A stretch of DNA of 14,332 nt from Desulfobacteraceae bacterium (GTDB taxonomy: Bacteria > Desulfobacterota > Desulfobacteria > Desulfobacterales > Desulfosalsimonadaceae), in NCBI GenBank assembly GCA_011389605.1, contig JAABTZ010000024.1:1-14332 (forward strand), in the 5' to 3' direction. The position numbers and the translations under genes were made by a program. The notes below the pieces were generated by a model that searched no databases, was not told the origin of the DNA, and worked only from the letters and a program-made list of their open reading frames with translations. Below are positions 1-7,123 of this stretch, in pieces (within the stretch, counting starts at the first letter, position 1; each line of letters opens with the position of its first letter).

Positions 1-1025
1 GGCACACCCATGGCCCTTAGCACGTGGGACGGCTCCAGGCTGCCGGATGTGCAGGCCGAACCCGATGATGCGCAGACACCGAGCTGATCCAGCATTAAAA
101 GTATGGCCTCGCCTTCCACGTATTCAAAGCTTACGCTCACGGTATTGGGCAGTCTCATGTCCCTGGCCCCGTTTAAATGGCTGTTGGGGATCTTTTCCAT
201 GAGGCCCGACTCCAGCCGGTCCCGCAGCTTTAAGACCCTCTCGGCTCCTGATTCCAGATGCTTTGCCGCAAGTTCTGCGGCTTTGCCAAGGCCGATGATA
301 GAGGCCGTATTTTCCGTACCTCCGCGGCGTCCGCCTTCCTGATGACCTCCGATGAGAAACGGGGAGAATTTGGTTCCCTTTTTCACATAAAGGGCCCCCA
401 CCCCCTTTGGGGCGTGAAACTTGTGGCCTGCAAGGGAAAGCATGTTTACCGGAAACGCCTTGACATCAACCGGCATTTTGCCTATCATCTGGACCGCATC
501 CGTGTGAAAAGCGATACCCCTTTCAGCCGCGGCCCTTGCCAACTGCTCCACAGGGAAAATCATGCCGGTTTCGTTGTTGGCCCACATCACACTGACAATG
601 GCCGTGTCGTCTGTCAGGCTGTCGTACAGAAAATCTATATCAATCCTTCCCTCCCGGTCAACAGGCACCCATGTGACCTTGTAGCCGTTTTTTTCAAGGT
701 GCTCGCACAAATTTTTTACAGCCGGGTGCTCCACCCGGGTGGTCACAATGTGTCTTTTGCCCGGATTTGCCTTGATTGCCGCCCAGATGGCTGTGCTGTC
801 GCTTTCCGTCCCGCAGGAAGTAAAAATAATTTCCTCCGGGCCGGCGTTTATCAGGGCTGCGAGTTTTTCCCTGGCTTCCGCGATTTTTCTGCCCACCATA
901 CCGCCGAAAGTGTGCATGGAGGAAGGATTGCCGTATTGTTCGGTAAAAAACGGCAGCATCTCCTCTGCCACTTCCGGGGCCACGCGGGTGGTGGCGTTGT
1001 TGTCCATGTATATCACGTTGCTCAT
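1..1025 (-). CDS. nifS: Cysteine desulfurase NifS (3' end cut by window edge)
   Basis: A PLP-dependent cysteine desulfurase that takes sulfur from L-cysteine as an enzyme persulfide and hands it to the NifU scaffold in the cytoplasm. I translated it by reverse complement: it opens MSNVIYMDNNATTRVAPEV and gives 341 complete codons before position 1, so about 50-60 C-terminal residues are missing. The PLP lysine lies in LAGHKFHAPKG (Lys202). The persulfide cysteine is in SSGSACTSGSLEPSHVLR (Cys325). Both numbers match those I recall for Azotobacter NifS. The substrate/PLP motifs CGTESD (71-76), NNETG (150-154) and HTDAVQ (174-179) are intact. The start ATG overlaps the nifU stop as ATGA, so the two are translationally coupled. 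IscS is the alternative, but the full-length NifU partner favours NifS. No nitrogenase gene is visible, so the role may be general Fe-S assembly. Confidence 0.95.
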   Translation of the reverse strand, partial: MSNVIYMDNNATTRVAPEVAEEMLPFFTEQYGNPSSMHTFGGMVGRKIAEAREKLAALINAGPEEIIFTSCGTESDSTAIWAAIKANPGKRHIVTTRVEHPAVKNLCEHLEKNGYKVTWVPVDREGRIDIDFLYDSLTDDTAIVSVMWANNETGMIFPVEQLARAAAERGIAFHTDAVQMIGKMPVDVKAFPVNMLSLAGHKFHAPKGVGALYVKKGTKFSPFLIGGHQEGGRRGGTENTASIIGLGKAAELAAKHLESGAERVLKLRDRLESGLMEKIPNSHLNGARDMRLPNTVSVSFEYVEGEAILLMLDQLGVCASSGSACTSGSLEPSHVLRAMGV

Positions 1026-1852
1026 TGCCTGACCTCCTCGACCACCAGTTCCGGGGTCACGAATTCGCGCAGTTTCTGTTCCACATAATTTTTCAGCGTC
1101 AGCTCCGAGGCAGTGCAGGTTGCGCACGTGCCTATCAGCTTCACATAGACCGTGTTTCCGTCCACATCAACAAGTTCGATATTGCCCCCGTCTTTTCTCA
1201 GCGCCGGCTTTATTTCCCGCTCCAGGGTCTCTTCGATTCTTTTGATTTTTTCTATATTGGTGAGCTTCCTGGGTTTCGGCGGGGTATCGGATGCCTTGCT
1301 GTAAACCTGATTGATGATCTTTTCGATGTCCCCGTGGCAGTTGCTGCATCCGCCTCCGGCCTTTATGTAGCTGGTGACGTCCTCAACTGTCTTAAGGTTG
1401 TTTTCCCGCACCGCAGACTCGATCTGCCTGTCGGTGACCCCGAAGCATTCGCAAACGATGTTGCCCTCGGGTTCGGCCTCTTTTTCCCCCCTGTAATTTA
1501 AAATGGCTTTTTTAAGGGCGTCGCGACCCAGCACCGAGCAGTGCATCTTCTGTCTGGGCAGACCGCCAAGGTATTGGGCGATATCCTCGTTTGTGATCTG
1601 TTCGGCCTCCTCGATGCTCTTGCCCTTTAACATCTCAGTCAGGGCTGATGAAGAGGCTATGGCGCTTGCGCAGCCAAAGGTCTGGAACCCGGCCTCTGCT
1701 ATTCTGCCCTGGGCATCCAGCTTAAATGACAGTTTCAGGGCATCACCGCATGCCATGGAGCCGACCTCGCCGACACCGTCGGCATCCTCGATTTCCCCAA
1801 CATTGCGCGGGTTTAAAAAATGGTCCTTAACCTTGTCACTATATTCCCACAT
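1022..1852 (-). CDS. nifU: Fe-S cluster assembly scaffold NifU, three-domain form
   Basis: Scaffold on which Fe-S clusters are built using sulfur from NifS. The 276 residues show all three classical modules. The N-terminal IscU-like domain carries Cys35, Cys61 and Cys105 (MACGD, FGCAS, MHCSV). The central BFD-like [2Fe-2S] domain has Cys134-x-Cys136 and Cys169-x2-Cys172 (VCECFG, GGCSNCHG). The C-terminal Nfu domain, from about residue 200, has a Cys243-x2-Cys246 motif (GTCATCTAS). The length is close to that of Azotobacter NifU. The start is supported by TAGGAG about 7 bases upstream. It is the first gene of the minus-strand unit with nifS. The 5' side directly abuts a family A repeat (1872-2026), so any promoter lies within or beyond that repeat; I saw none convincing. 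Confidence 0.96.
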   Translation of the reverse strand: MWEYSDKVKDHFLNPRNVGEIEDADGVGEVGSMACGDALKLSFKLDAQGRIAEAGFQTFGCASAIASSSALTEMLKGKSIEEAEQITNEDIAQYLGGLPRQKMHCSVLGRDALKKAILNYRGEKEAEPEGNIVCECFGVTDRQIESAVRENNLKTVEDVTSYIKAGGGCSNCHGDIEKIINQVYSKASDTPPKPRKLTNIEKIKRIEETLEREIKPALRKDGGNIELVDVDGNTVYVKLIGTCATCTASELTLKNYVEQKLREFVTPELVVEEVRQ

Positions 1853-1871
1853 GGCTTTCTCCTACCAGTAA

Positions 1872-2026
1872 TTGATGGAACCGTAAAAAGTCCAATATCT
1901 GCGTTACGCGCGATTTTTCAGAATTTCATGTACGGCTAAGTACGCTGCATTCTTTAAAATCGCGCAAGCCTTGATCTTGAACTTTTTACAAAGCCGTCTA
2001 AAAGCGACTTTTCACGATTCCATCAA
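1872..2026 (-). repeat. Family A palindromic repeat, copy 1
   Basis: A ~155 bp intergenic element between the divergent nifU and trmJ genes. Its 1872-1990 part is the reverse complement of 2941-3059 (copy 2): 119 bp without gaps and 111 identical by hand count. Each copy is also an imperfect palindrome: the ends read CCGTAAAAAGTCC and (reverse) TGTAAAAAGTTC, with a further inner match around GCGCGAT. A third arm, ACTTTTCACG followed by ATTCCATCAA, closes the right side and mirrors the opening TTGATGGAACCG. No coding potential is evident. It could be a MITE-like mobile remnant or a REP-like transcript-folding element. Confidence 0.85.
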
Positions 2027-2028
2027 AA

Positions 2029-2065
2029 TTAATTGCTTTTAAAAATCTAAAACGCTCAATTTAGG
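2029..2065 (+). repeat. Solo right end of family B repeat, upstream of trmJ
   Basis: A 37 bp sequence that matches 5151-5187, the right end of the complete family B element, at 35 of 37 positions (differences at T/A and A/G). It ends in the family B terminus CGCTCAATTTAGG, 16 bases before the trmJ start codon. No matching left end is found beside it. Copy 1 of family A abuts it, so it may be the leftover of a family B element disrupted or trimmed by family A. Confidence 0.75.
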
Positions 2066-2081
2066 AAATATAAGGATTTCC

Positions 2082-2867
2082 ATGCACAAGACCCCTTTTC
2101 TGGAAAACATCGCCATAGTCTTAAACCGGCCCAGGTACCCGGAAAATATCGGGGCTGCGGCCAGGGCCATGCGCAACATGGGCCTGGGACGACTGCTGGT
2201 GGTCAATCCGGAAAATTTTGACACCCCCCGGATACTGACCCTGGCCACCCATGCGGCAGCAGACGTTGCCAATGCCATAGAGGTTTATGACGATCTTAAG
2301 GGCGCCCTTTCGGAATTTAGCTACGTGGTTGGCACCACCGCCCGGCTCGGCGGACAGCGGCAGGTAATCGCATCCCCGGAAAAAATGGCACAGCAGCTGA
2401 TGCCCATCTGCGCCCAAAACCATGCAGCCGTTGTTTTCGGACCCGAAGACCGGGGGCTTACAAACTCTGAACTCCGGTTCTGCCACGGCCTGATCCACAT
2501 TCCGACAGCTGAGTTTTCCTCCATAAATCTGGCCCATTCAGTAACCATTATATGCTACGAATTGTTTAAGGCAACCCTTGCCCCCCCAGGTGAGTTTTCC
2601 CCGAAACTGGCCAACCGTCACGAACTTGACGCCATGTATGCCCAGCTCACAGAAACCCTGGTGCGAATAAACTATATTCAGCCCGGCAATCCGGACCACT
2701 GGATGGACCGTTTCAGGCGGTTTTTCTCCCGCCTGCCCCTTCGGGCAAGGGAGGTCAGCCTGATTCGAGGCATATGCCGGCAGATCAACTGGTATGCAGG
2801 GAAATGCTACAAAGACGGCAGGGACGGCAAAGCACCGGACCCGGCCTTGGGCATCGAAAAAAAATAA
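2082..2867 (+). CDS. trmJ: TrmJ-type tRNA (cytidine/uridine-2'-O-)-methyltransferase
   Basis: A SPOUT-class, AdoMet-dependent RNA 2'-O-methyltransferase of the TrmH superfamily. TrmJ proteins methylate position 32 of the tRNA anticodon loop. All three SPOUT motifs are present: motif 1 PENIGAAARAMRNMG (20-34) with the conserved Asn22 and Arg28, motif 2 FGPEDRGLTNSEL (119-131), and motif 3 around SSINLAHSV (146-154), which helps form the AdoMet-binding trefoil knot. GTTARLGGQRQ (84-94) is also typical of this group. The 261 residues compare with about 246 in E. coli TrmJ, and the C-terminal helical extension (residues ~185-245) is present. AAGGAT 6-11 bases upstream supports the ATG. The gene stands alone, bracketed by inverted family A repeats. 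Another TrmH-family specificity cannot be excluded. Confidence 0.88.
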   Translation: MHKTPFLENIAIVLNRPRYPENIGAAARAMRNMGLGRLLVVNPENFDTPRILTLATHAAADVANAIEVYDDLKGALSEFSYVVGTTARLGGQRQVIASPEKMAQQLMPICAQNHAAVVFGPEDRGLTNSELRFCHGLIHIPTAEFSSINLAHSVTIICYELFKATLAPPGEFSPKLANRHELDAMYAQLTETLVRINYIQPGNPDHWMDRFRRFFSRLPLRAREVSLIRGICRQINWYAGKCYKDGRDGKAPDPALGIEKK

Positions 2868-2903
2868 CTTCTTGATTTTGCTTAACACTTAATCACTTAA
2901 AAC

Positions 2904-3059
2904 TTGATGTACTCGTAAAAAGTCTGATTTCAGATGGGGCCGTAAAAAGTTCAAGATCAAGGCTTGCGCGATTTCGAAGAATGCAGCGTACTTAGCTGTA
3001 CGTGAAATTCTGAGGAATTGCGCGTAACGCAGATATTGGACTTTTTACGGTTCCATCAA
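2904..3059 (+). repeat. Family A palindromic repeat, copy 2
   Basis: The second, oppositely oriented copy of family A, between trmJ and the aldehyde oxidoreductase gene. The 2941-3059 core equals the reverse complement of 1872-1990 with 8 differences in 119 positions. The left side adds an outer arm, TTGATGTACTCGTAAAAAGT (2904-2923), a short spacer, then the inner CCGTAAAAAGTTC arm at 2940. The right side ends ACTTTTTACGGTTCCATCAA. The core folds on itself as a ~110 bp imperfect hairpin. The rest of the 336-base gap 2868-3203 holds only flanking AT-rich DNA, one degenerate arm (CTGTAAAAAAGTGACC, near 3073) and a candidate promoter. Confidence 0.85.
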
Positions 3060-3113
3060 AACTTAACACTGCCTGTAAAAAAGTGACCATATCTTTCGGA
3101 TAAGATGAATTTC

Positions 3114-3141
3114 TTGACATTTCCTTATTTTGACATAAAAA
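3114..3141 (+). promoter_or_regulatory. Candidate sigma70-type promoter for the aldehyde oxidoreductase gene
   Basis: A perfect -35 hexamer TTGACA (3114-3119) is followed 16 bases later by TAAAAA (3136-3141, 4 of 6 to TATAAT) in AT-rich DNA. It lies just beyond family A copy 2 and about 60 bases before the start codon. A strong Shine-Dalgarno AGGAGGTG (3191-3198) follows. A second TTGACA at 3130 has no good -10 partner. This is pattern matching only. Confidence 0.4.
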
Positions 3142-3203
3142 TAAAACAATACCAATTCTGCCATTCCTTGCCGTTAACCAGCCTTTATTAAGGAGGTGTT
3201 CTG

Positions 3204-4940
3204 ATGGACAAAATCTTGCGAATCCACATGGGACCTGATCATGCCCCCAAAGCCACCACCGAACCCATAGGCGATTACGCCGGATTCGGCGGCCGGGCCA
3301 TGACTTCCGCGGTTGTTGCCAAAGAGGTCCCGCCCACGTGCCATCCTTTAGGAGAAGACAATAAGCTGGTGATTGCACCCGGCCTGCTAAGCGGCAGTGC
3401 GGCTGCCATGTCCGGCCGGCTTTCCGTTGGGTGCAAAAGCCCGCTTACAGGGGGCATAAAGGAGGCCAATTCAGGCGGCCAGCCAGCCCAGGTCCTGGGA
3501 CGTCTCGGGTATGCAGCCATCATCCTGGAAGGCAGGCCTGCTGAGGACAAGCTCTACAAAGTATTGATCAACAAGGACGGCGTTGAGATCCTGCCCGCGG
3601 ACAATCTTAAAATGCTGGGCAATTACGATGCCGTGGAAAAACTCACCTCAGAATATGGCGACAAGATCTGCTGCATTTCCATCGGCCAGGCCGGCGAAAT
3701 GAAACTGGGAGCCGCCACCGTGGCATGCACGGACATGGAACTGCGGCCCTCCCGGCATGCCGGCCGCGGCGGTGTGGGCGCGGTTATGGGGAGCAAGGGA
3801 GTTAAGGCCATTGTGCTCGATGACACTGGCATGTCCATGCGCTCGCCCAAGGATCCTGACAAATTCAAGGAAGCCAACAAGGCGTTTGTGGCCGGGCTAA
3901 AACAGCACCCGGTCACTGGCCAGGGACTTCCCGCATACGGCACCAACGTGCTGACCAACGTGGTCAACGAAGCAGGCGGGTATCCCACCTACAACTTCAA
4001 AATCGGCCGGTTTGACAAGGCTGCGTCCATCAGCGGAGAAACCCAGGCCGAAACCGAAACCGCCCGGGGCGGAAAGGCCACCCACGGCTGCCACCGGGGG
4101 TGCGTGATTCGCTGCTCGGGCACCTATATGGACAAAGACGGACATTACCTGACAAAGCAGCCCGAATATGAAACCGTGTGGGCTCACGGCGGCAATTGCG
4201 GCATTGACGACCTGGATTCCATTGCCATGATAGACCGGCTTGATGATGACTTCGGCCTGGATACCATTGAAATGGGCGCCACCATCGGCGTGGCCATGGA
4301 CGCCGGCCTGGCGGAATTCGGCGACGCCGCAAGAGCCATCGAGCTGGTCAGGGAAGTGGGCAAAGGCACCCCCCTGGGCCGTATTCTGGGCTCTGGCGCA
4401 GGTGTTACCGGCAAGGTATTCGGCGTGGAAAGGGTGCCCGTGGTAAAAAACCAGTCCATGCCCGCATACGATCCCCGGGCCGTGCAGGGCATGGGGGTGA
4501 CATATGCCACCTCCACCATGGGCGCGGATCACACGGCCGGATATGCGGTCACCGCCAATATCATGGGGGTGGGCGGCAGCGTGGATGCCCTCAAGCCCGA
4601 AGGTCAGATTGATCTGTCGCGGGATTTGCAGATTGCCACCGCAGCCATTGACTCCACAGGCATGTGTCTGTTTATCGCATTTGCCATACTCGACCAGCAG
4701 GAAACATTCCAGGCGCTGCTCGACATGATCAACTCATTTCACGGACTAAACTTCACTGCAGATGATGTCACGAATTTGGGCAAAACGGTTTTGAAACTGG
4801 AGCGTGATTTCAACGAGGGTGCCGGCTTCGGTCCCAAGGACGACCGGCTGCCGGACTACTTCCTCAAAGAGGCGCTTGCGCCCCACAACATCACCTTCCA
4901 GGTAAGCGACCAGGATCTGGACACGGTATTTAACTTCTAA
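3204..4940 (+). CDS. aor: Tungsten-containing aldehyde:ferredoxin oxidoreductase
   Basis: A cytoplasmic oxidoreductase that in characterised relatives converts aldehydes to carboxylic acids (or the reverse) with ferredoxin, using a tungsten bis-pterin cofactor and one [4Fe-4S] cluster. The 578 residues compare with 605 in Pyrococcus AOR. The cluster ligands are Cys296, Cys300 and Cys304 (CHRGCVIRC) plus Cys488. The latter sits in DSTGMC (483-488), the DxxGxC pterin-binding motif. Other family signatures are GQAGE (161-165), RHAGRGGVGAVMGSKG (184-199) and DPRAVQGMGVTYATSTMGA (423-441). AGGAGGTG six bases before the ATG fixes the start. No MoaD-like or electron-transfer gene is adjacent; repeats flank it on both sides, so it appears monocistronic. 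The actual aldehyde is unknown; degradation of aromatic or amino-acid-derived aldehydes would be plausible in a sulfate reducer. Confidence 0.93.
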   Translation: MDKILRIHMGPDHAPKATTEPIGDYAGFGGRAMTSAVVAKEVPPTCHPLGEDNKLVIAPGLLSGSAAAMSGRLSVGCKSPLTGGIKEANSGGQPAQVLGRLGYAAIILEGRPAEDKLYKVLINKDGVEILPADNLKMLGNYDAVEKLTSEYGDKICCISIGQAGEMKLGAATVACTDMELRPSRHAGRGGVGAVMGSKGVKAIVLDDTGMSMRSPKDPDKFKEANKAFVAGLKQHPVTGQGLPAYGTNVLTNVVNEAGGYPTYNFKIGRFDKAASISGETQAETETARGGKATHGCHRGCVIRCSGTYMDKDGHYLTKQPEYETVWAHGGNCGIDDLDSIAMIDRLDDDFGLDTIEMGATIGVAMDAGLAEFGDAARAIELVREVGKGTPLGRILGSGAGVTGKVFGVERVPVVKNQSMPAYDPRAVQGMGVTYATSTMGADHTAGYAVTANIMGVGGSVDALKPEGQIDLSRDLQIATAAIDSTGMCLFIAFAILDQQETFQALLDMINSFHGLNFTADDVTNLGKTVLKLERDFNEGAGFGPKDDRLPDYFLKEALAPHNITFQVSDQDLDTVFNF

Positions 4941-4989
4941 TGTGAACAGGGCTTGAAAGAATCCAGCGCGCCCCGGCCGAATAGAAATA

Positions 4990-5187
4990 CCTAAATTGAG
5001 CGATTTCTAAGTTTGCCGCAGATACAAGGAAGATGCAGACTCGCTATAGTCAACTATGCGAGGCTGCATCTGAGGCAGTAGATGCGGTGAAATTGGAAAT
5101 CCCGGAGGGTTTCTGATTTTTAAAATATAAATTGATGTTATCCTTTAAACTTAATTGCATTTAAAAATCTGAAACGCTCAATTTAGG
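4990..5187 (+). repeat. Family B inverted-repeat element with long central palindrome
   Basis: A 198 bp element bounded by perfect 13 bp terminal inverted repeats, CCTAAATTGAGCG (4990-5002) and CGCTCAATTTAGG (5175-5187). Inside, 5002-5101 forms a long imperfect palindrome: GATTTC pairs with GAAATC, CCGCA with TGCGG. The apex GATGCAGACTCGCTATAGT pairs with ACTATGCGAGGCTGCATC with one mismatch and one bulge. There is no coding capacity. The 37 bp right end is repeated before trmJ. No clear target-site duplication is visible in the AT-rich flanks. It occupies most of the aor-asnB gap. Confidence 0.8.
5096..5120 (+). terminator. Possible rho-independent terminator within family B
   Basis: GAAATCCC, a three-base loop GGA, then GGGTTTC makes a 7 bp stem with one bulged T, followed by TGATTTTT. 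It could end aor transcription 155 bases past the stop codon. The stem is short and the T tract is interrupted, so this is a weak call. Confidence 0.3.
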
Positions 5188-5208
5188 TTTATTAAAAGGC
5201 CGGAGTTT

Positions 5209-7107
5209 ATGTGCGGCATTGCAGGGATTGTATCCGCGTCTCAATCCGTGGAGCGCTTAAGGCAGAGTGTTTTTGAAATGGGCTGCATGCAGGGCCACAG
5301 GGGACCGGACGGCCATGACAATTATGTATGTGCGGCAGGCCGGCGGAATGTGGCATTGGGCTTTGTCCGCCTGGCCATCCTGGATTTGGAAACAGGCATG
5401 CAGCCAATCCGCTGCCCGGCAGATGACACGGCAATTGTATGCAACGGCCAGATATATAACTACCTTGAACTTAGATCAGAAGTGGCCGGCGAGCCTTTTG
5501 TCTCCAAAGGTGATGTGGAAGTGGCCCTGCATATGTACCGCCGCCGGGGGATTGGTTTTTTAAACTCATTAAACGGAATGTATGCCGGTGCCGTGCTGGA
5601 TCCAAACAAGGCAAAGCTGTTTTTGTTCCGGGACCGCTTTGGCATCAAGCCTTTGTATTATGCGGCCGCCGATTGCGGCTTTGCTTTTGCCTCTGAGATA
5701 AAACCTCTTTTAAATGCCTTAAAAATTGACCCGGAGCTCAACGCCGGCCGCCTTGGCTCCTATTTTGTCTATCGCTACGTCCCCGGAGAGCAGACCCTGT
5801 TTAAGGGCATCTACAGACTTATGCCCGGCTCCTATCTTGAATATGATCTTAATACCGGCGAATTTTTAACACACCGGTACTGGGATTATCTTGCTGACCA
5901 GCAGGATGCAGGCATGGATCTGCAAAGCGCGGCTTCCGGTTTTTTTGAGATTTTTGAGGATGCAGTTCGCATACGGCTGCGCTCTGATGTGGAACTGGGC
6001 AGTTTTATCAGCGGAGGTATTGATTCCTCGGCAGTGGCAGCCATGGCAGTTGATTTGCATCCGGACATGCGGCTCTACACGGTCACCTTTGATGAGCCTG
6101 CATATGATGAGTTGCCGGATGTAAAGCGTTTTAAAGAATCAAACAGCCTGAAATTCTCAGGAACCCGGCTTAATCCTGCTCTTTGCTCCAAATTGGACAT
6201 GGCCCGGCTTCCGGAAATTATCAATTCTGTGGAGGAACCCATCTCTCTTGGCACCATTTTGCCCACTGACTGCGTTTGTCAGGCCGCTTCCAGGGATGTA
6301 AAGGCAGTTTTAACCGGTGAAGGAGCAGATGAAATTTTTGCCGGATATCGAAAATTCATGCTTGAAATGGCAGCCGACCAATACGGCAGCCTTTCACCCC
6401 GGCAGCAGGATTTGCTGGATCAAAAATATCCTGAGTTGAGGTCTTATCTGTCAAAGCGGAATATGGATCCTGCCAGGCGATACATCCAGGCAGAAGAGTT
6501 GTTTGAAGCTTCCGAGCTTGAGCAGCTTTTGGGGTTTTCACCCGACGGCTTTGCATTCCCGCCGGAGGCAGGACCGGATTTGACGGGGTATGAACATCCG
6601 GTCAACGCGGCTATAGGATTTGAAACCAGGTGCAGGCTTCCGGATTACGTTATTCTGCGGCTCGACAAGCTTTCCATGCGCCACGGGCTTGAAACCCGCA
6701 CTCCGTTTCTGGACTATAGACTGGCTGAGTTTGCCGCCCGTCTGCCGGTTTCCATGAAAGTGAATCTCGGCCTTGACCGGGAAAAATTAATTTGTTCTTA
6801 TTCATTTGTAAAAAACGGGCTTTTGGATGCCCGAACCGCTTTTCGCAAAAAGCAGCCCTTTACCTTTCCCATGGCCGACTGGCTCTCAGAACCCGATGGC
6901 CTGCCGGAATCAATACAGGAGGTAATCCACGGCGACCTGGTCCGGCAGCAGAACATGGTTGATCCCGGTTTTGTCAGCAGTCTTGCCCGCAGTGTCACTT
7001 CTGCCGGTATAGGGCCTAGAACCCTGGTGTCCCAGGCAGACAGACTTTTTTCCGTGATTGTCTTTACGCTATGGTATCAGCAGTTCATGCGCGGTTTCCG
7101 GAATTAA
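5209..7107 (+). CDS. asnB: Asparagine synthase, glutamine-hydrolysing (AsnB family)
   Basis: A two-domain enzyme: an N-terminal class II glutamine amidotransferase releases ammonia, and a C-terminal PP-loop synthetase activates a carboxylate as acyl-AMP and amidates it (aspartate to asparagine in the canonical enzyme). Cys2 of MCGIAGIV is the amidotransferase nucleophile, which fixes the start. Arg54 (FVRLAILD), NGQIYNY (79-85) and GDVEV (101-105) belong to the glutamine pocket. The synthetase has SGGIDSS (268-274) for pyrophosphate, TGEGADEIFAGY (369-380), and LETRTPFLD near residue 505. The 632 residues are at the upper end of the usual ~550-650. It leads a tight group with the GCS-like ligase 16 bases downstream. 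A substrate other than free aspartate is possible, since AsnB paralogues also amidate peptides and sugars; I cannot decide from sequence. Confidence 0.9.
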   Translation: MCGIAGIVSASQSVERLRQSVFEMGCMQGHRGPDGHDNYVCAAGRRNVALGFVRLAILDLETGMQPIRCPADDTAIVCNGQIYNYLELRSEVAGEPFVSKGDVEVALHMYRRRGIGFLNSLNGMYAGAVLDPNKAKLFLFRDRFGIKPLYYAAADCGFAFASEIKPLLNALKIDPELNAGRLGSYFVYRYVPGEQTLFKGIYRLMPGSYLEYDLNTGEFLTHRYWDYLADQQDAGMDLQSAASGFFEIFEDAVRIRLRSDVELGSFISGGIDSSAVAAMAVDLHPDMRLYTVTFDEPAYDELPDVKRFKESNSLKFSGTRLNPALCSKLDMARLPEIINSVEEPISLGTILPTDCVCQAASRDVKAVLTGEGADEIFAGYRKFMLEMAADQYGSLSPRQQDLLDQKYPELRSYLSKRNMDPARRYIQAEELFEASELEQLLGFSPDGFAFPPEAGPDLTGYEHPVNAAIGFETRCRLPDYVILRLDKLSMRHGLETRTPFLDYRLAEFAARLPVSMKVNLGLDREKLICSYSFVKNGLLDARTAFRKKQPFTFPMADWLSEPDGLPESIQEVIHGDLVRQQNMVDPGFVSSLARSVTSAGIGPRTLVSQADRLFSVIVFTLWYQQFMRGFRN

Positions 7108-7123
7108 TAGAATTGGAGGATAA

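Noticed and set aside
258..1088. A 276-residue plus-strand reading frame opposite nifS/nifU
   Set aside because: It is antisense to two strongly supported genes with intact motifs, and its translation is rich in His, Arg and Cys without domain character.
1..1852. A nitrogen fixation gene cluster
   Set aside because: Only nifU and nifS are present; in anaerobes these often serve general Fe-S assembly, and no nifH, nifD, nifK or NifA-type site is visible.
2881..3069. CTTAACACT on both sides of family A copy 2 (2881 and 3062) as a target-site duplication
   Set aside because: The left copy lies about 15 bases away from the element boundary, so it is not in the position of an insertion duplication; probably chance in AT-rich DNA.
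3897..4532. A 211-residue minus-strand frame inside the aldehyde oxidoreductase gene
   Set aside because: A shadow of the GC-biased codons of aor; Gly/His-rich, no ribosome site, no recognisable motif.
5032..5070. The apex hairpin of family B as a tRNA or phage attachment site
   Set aside because: It has no cloverleaf arms or CCA-like end, and no integrase or tRNA gene is nearby.
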